5,553 nt of DNA, taken from the NCBI GenBank assembly GCA_000434475.1, contig FR879456.1, forward strand, positions 1 through 5,553, read 5' to 3'. The number at the start of each line of letters is the position of its first letter. The stretch's first letter is position 1. A program made the position numbers and the translations under genes. The notes beneath the pieces are model-generated. The model ran no database searches and was not told the origin of the DNA. It saw only the letters and a program-made list of their open reading frames with translations. The stretch is from Dialister sp. CAG:486. Its GTDB lineage: Bacteria > Bacillota > Negativicutes > Veillonellales > Dialisteraceae. This document shows positions 5,408 through 5,553 of the stretch, piece after piece.

Positions 5408-5553
5408 CGCCGTCAATCACTGTATTTTGCCTATGACGGAGAAGAAGGAAGAGGTGGATGCGAGGTGCGGTGTCTATTTCTGCTGCCAGCCACGCAAAAT
5501 AAAAAGCCGACGTGAAATAACGATCATCTCATTTTCGCGTTCCATCTGCCGCG

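Noticed and set aside
5493..5540. Possible minus-strand terminator near the right edge (GGCTTTTTATTTTGCG)
   Set aside because: A T-run follows GGC on the minus strand, but the preceding stem (ACGTGAAAT with ATTTTCGCGT) has a C-A mismatch in the minus-strand RNA and a long loop, and no minus-strand gene can be seen within the window.
5408..5553. Coding potential after the permease terminator
   Set aside because: No open frame with a ribosome binding site was found. Only short inverted words (CCGTCA/TGACGG at 5410-5439, ATTTTGC/GCAAAAT) are present, too weak to call a feature.
1..5553. CRISPR array, tRNA, rRNA, known riboswitch, phage or defence genes
   Set aside because: No regularly spaced direct repeats, no cloverleaf or conserved riboswitch core words, and no related protein motifs were seen on either strand.

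Overview
The window carries a polyamine-type acid-resistance operon on the minus strand, and two single genes on the plus strand separated by intergenic DNA rich in palindromes. Base composition looks close to half G+C. Shine-Dalgarno sites are strong and A/G-rich, and U-tailed hairpin terminators are frequent. The small Cys-rich protein at 3874-4221 belongs to a family I know mainly from anaerobic Firmicutes. Together these suggest an anaerobic Firmicute, perhaps a Negativicute of the Megasphaera/Dialister/Veillonella kind. That placement is inference; no rRNA or other marker is present.

Minus strand, 3195 down to 1: an inducible-type ornithine decarboxylase (speF/speC family, 1021-3195) is followed 89 bases later by potE (931 running off the left edge). 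This is the same gene order as the enterobacterial speF-potE operon. The decarboxylase converts ornithine to putrescine and CO2 and consumes a cytoplasmic proton. PotE exchanges putrescine for more ornithine. The pair gives acid tolerance and putrescine export. Two small stem-loops lie between the genes.

Intergenic 3196-3873: no convincing long gene. It holds the decarboxylase leader with a 27-base dyad (3373-3399), a ~90-base repetitive imperfect palindrome (3425-3515), a perfect 10-bp inverted repeat (3561-3584), a very stable GC-rich terminator hairpin whose U-tract faces the minus strand (3578-3625), about 200 bases of unassigned sequence, and a TATAAT box for the next gene.

Plus strand: 3874-4221 encodes a 115-residue protein ending in a CxCxxCxxC cluster. 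It belongs to a family often labelled 'Hsp90' in databases without any real resemblance to that chaperone. Downstream are a 65-base hairpin, a 162-bp element with ~51-bp terminal inverted repeats and TA at both outer edges (a candidate non-autonomous transposon, MITE), and then the likely terminator of the gene. Next, 4619-5380 encodes a TauE/SafE (TSUP) membrane permease with its own extended -10 promoter candidate and a perfect terminator fused to its stop codon. The last ~145 bases contain no gene I can support.

I found no CRISPR array, tRNA, rRNA, phage gene or defence system. The most notable items are the TA-flanked inverted-repeat element and the repetitive palindrome in the decarboxylase leader; both look like small repeat families that genome-wide comparison could confirm.
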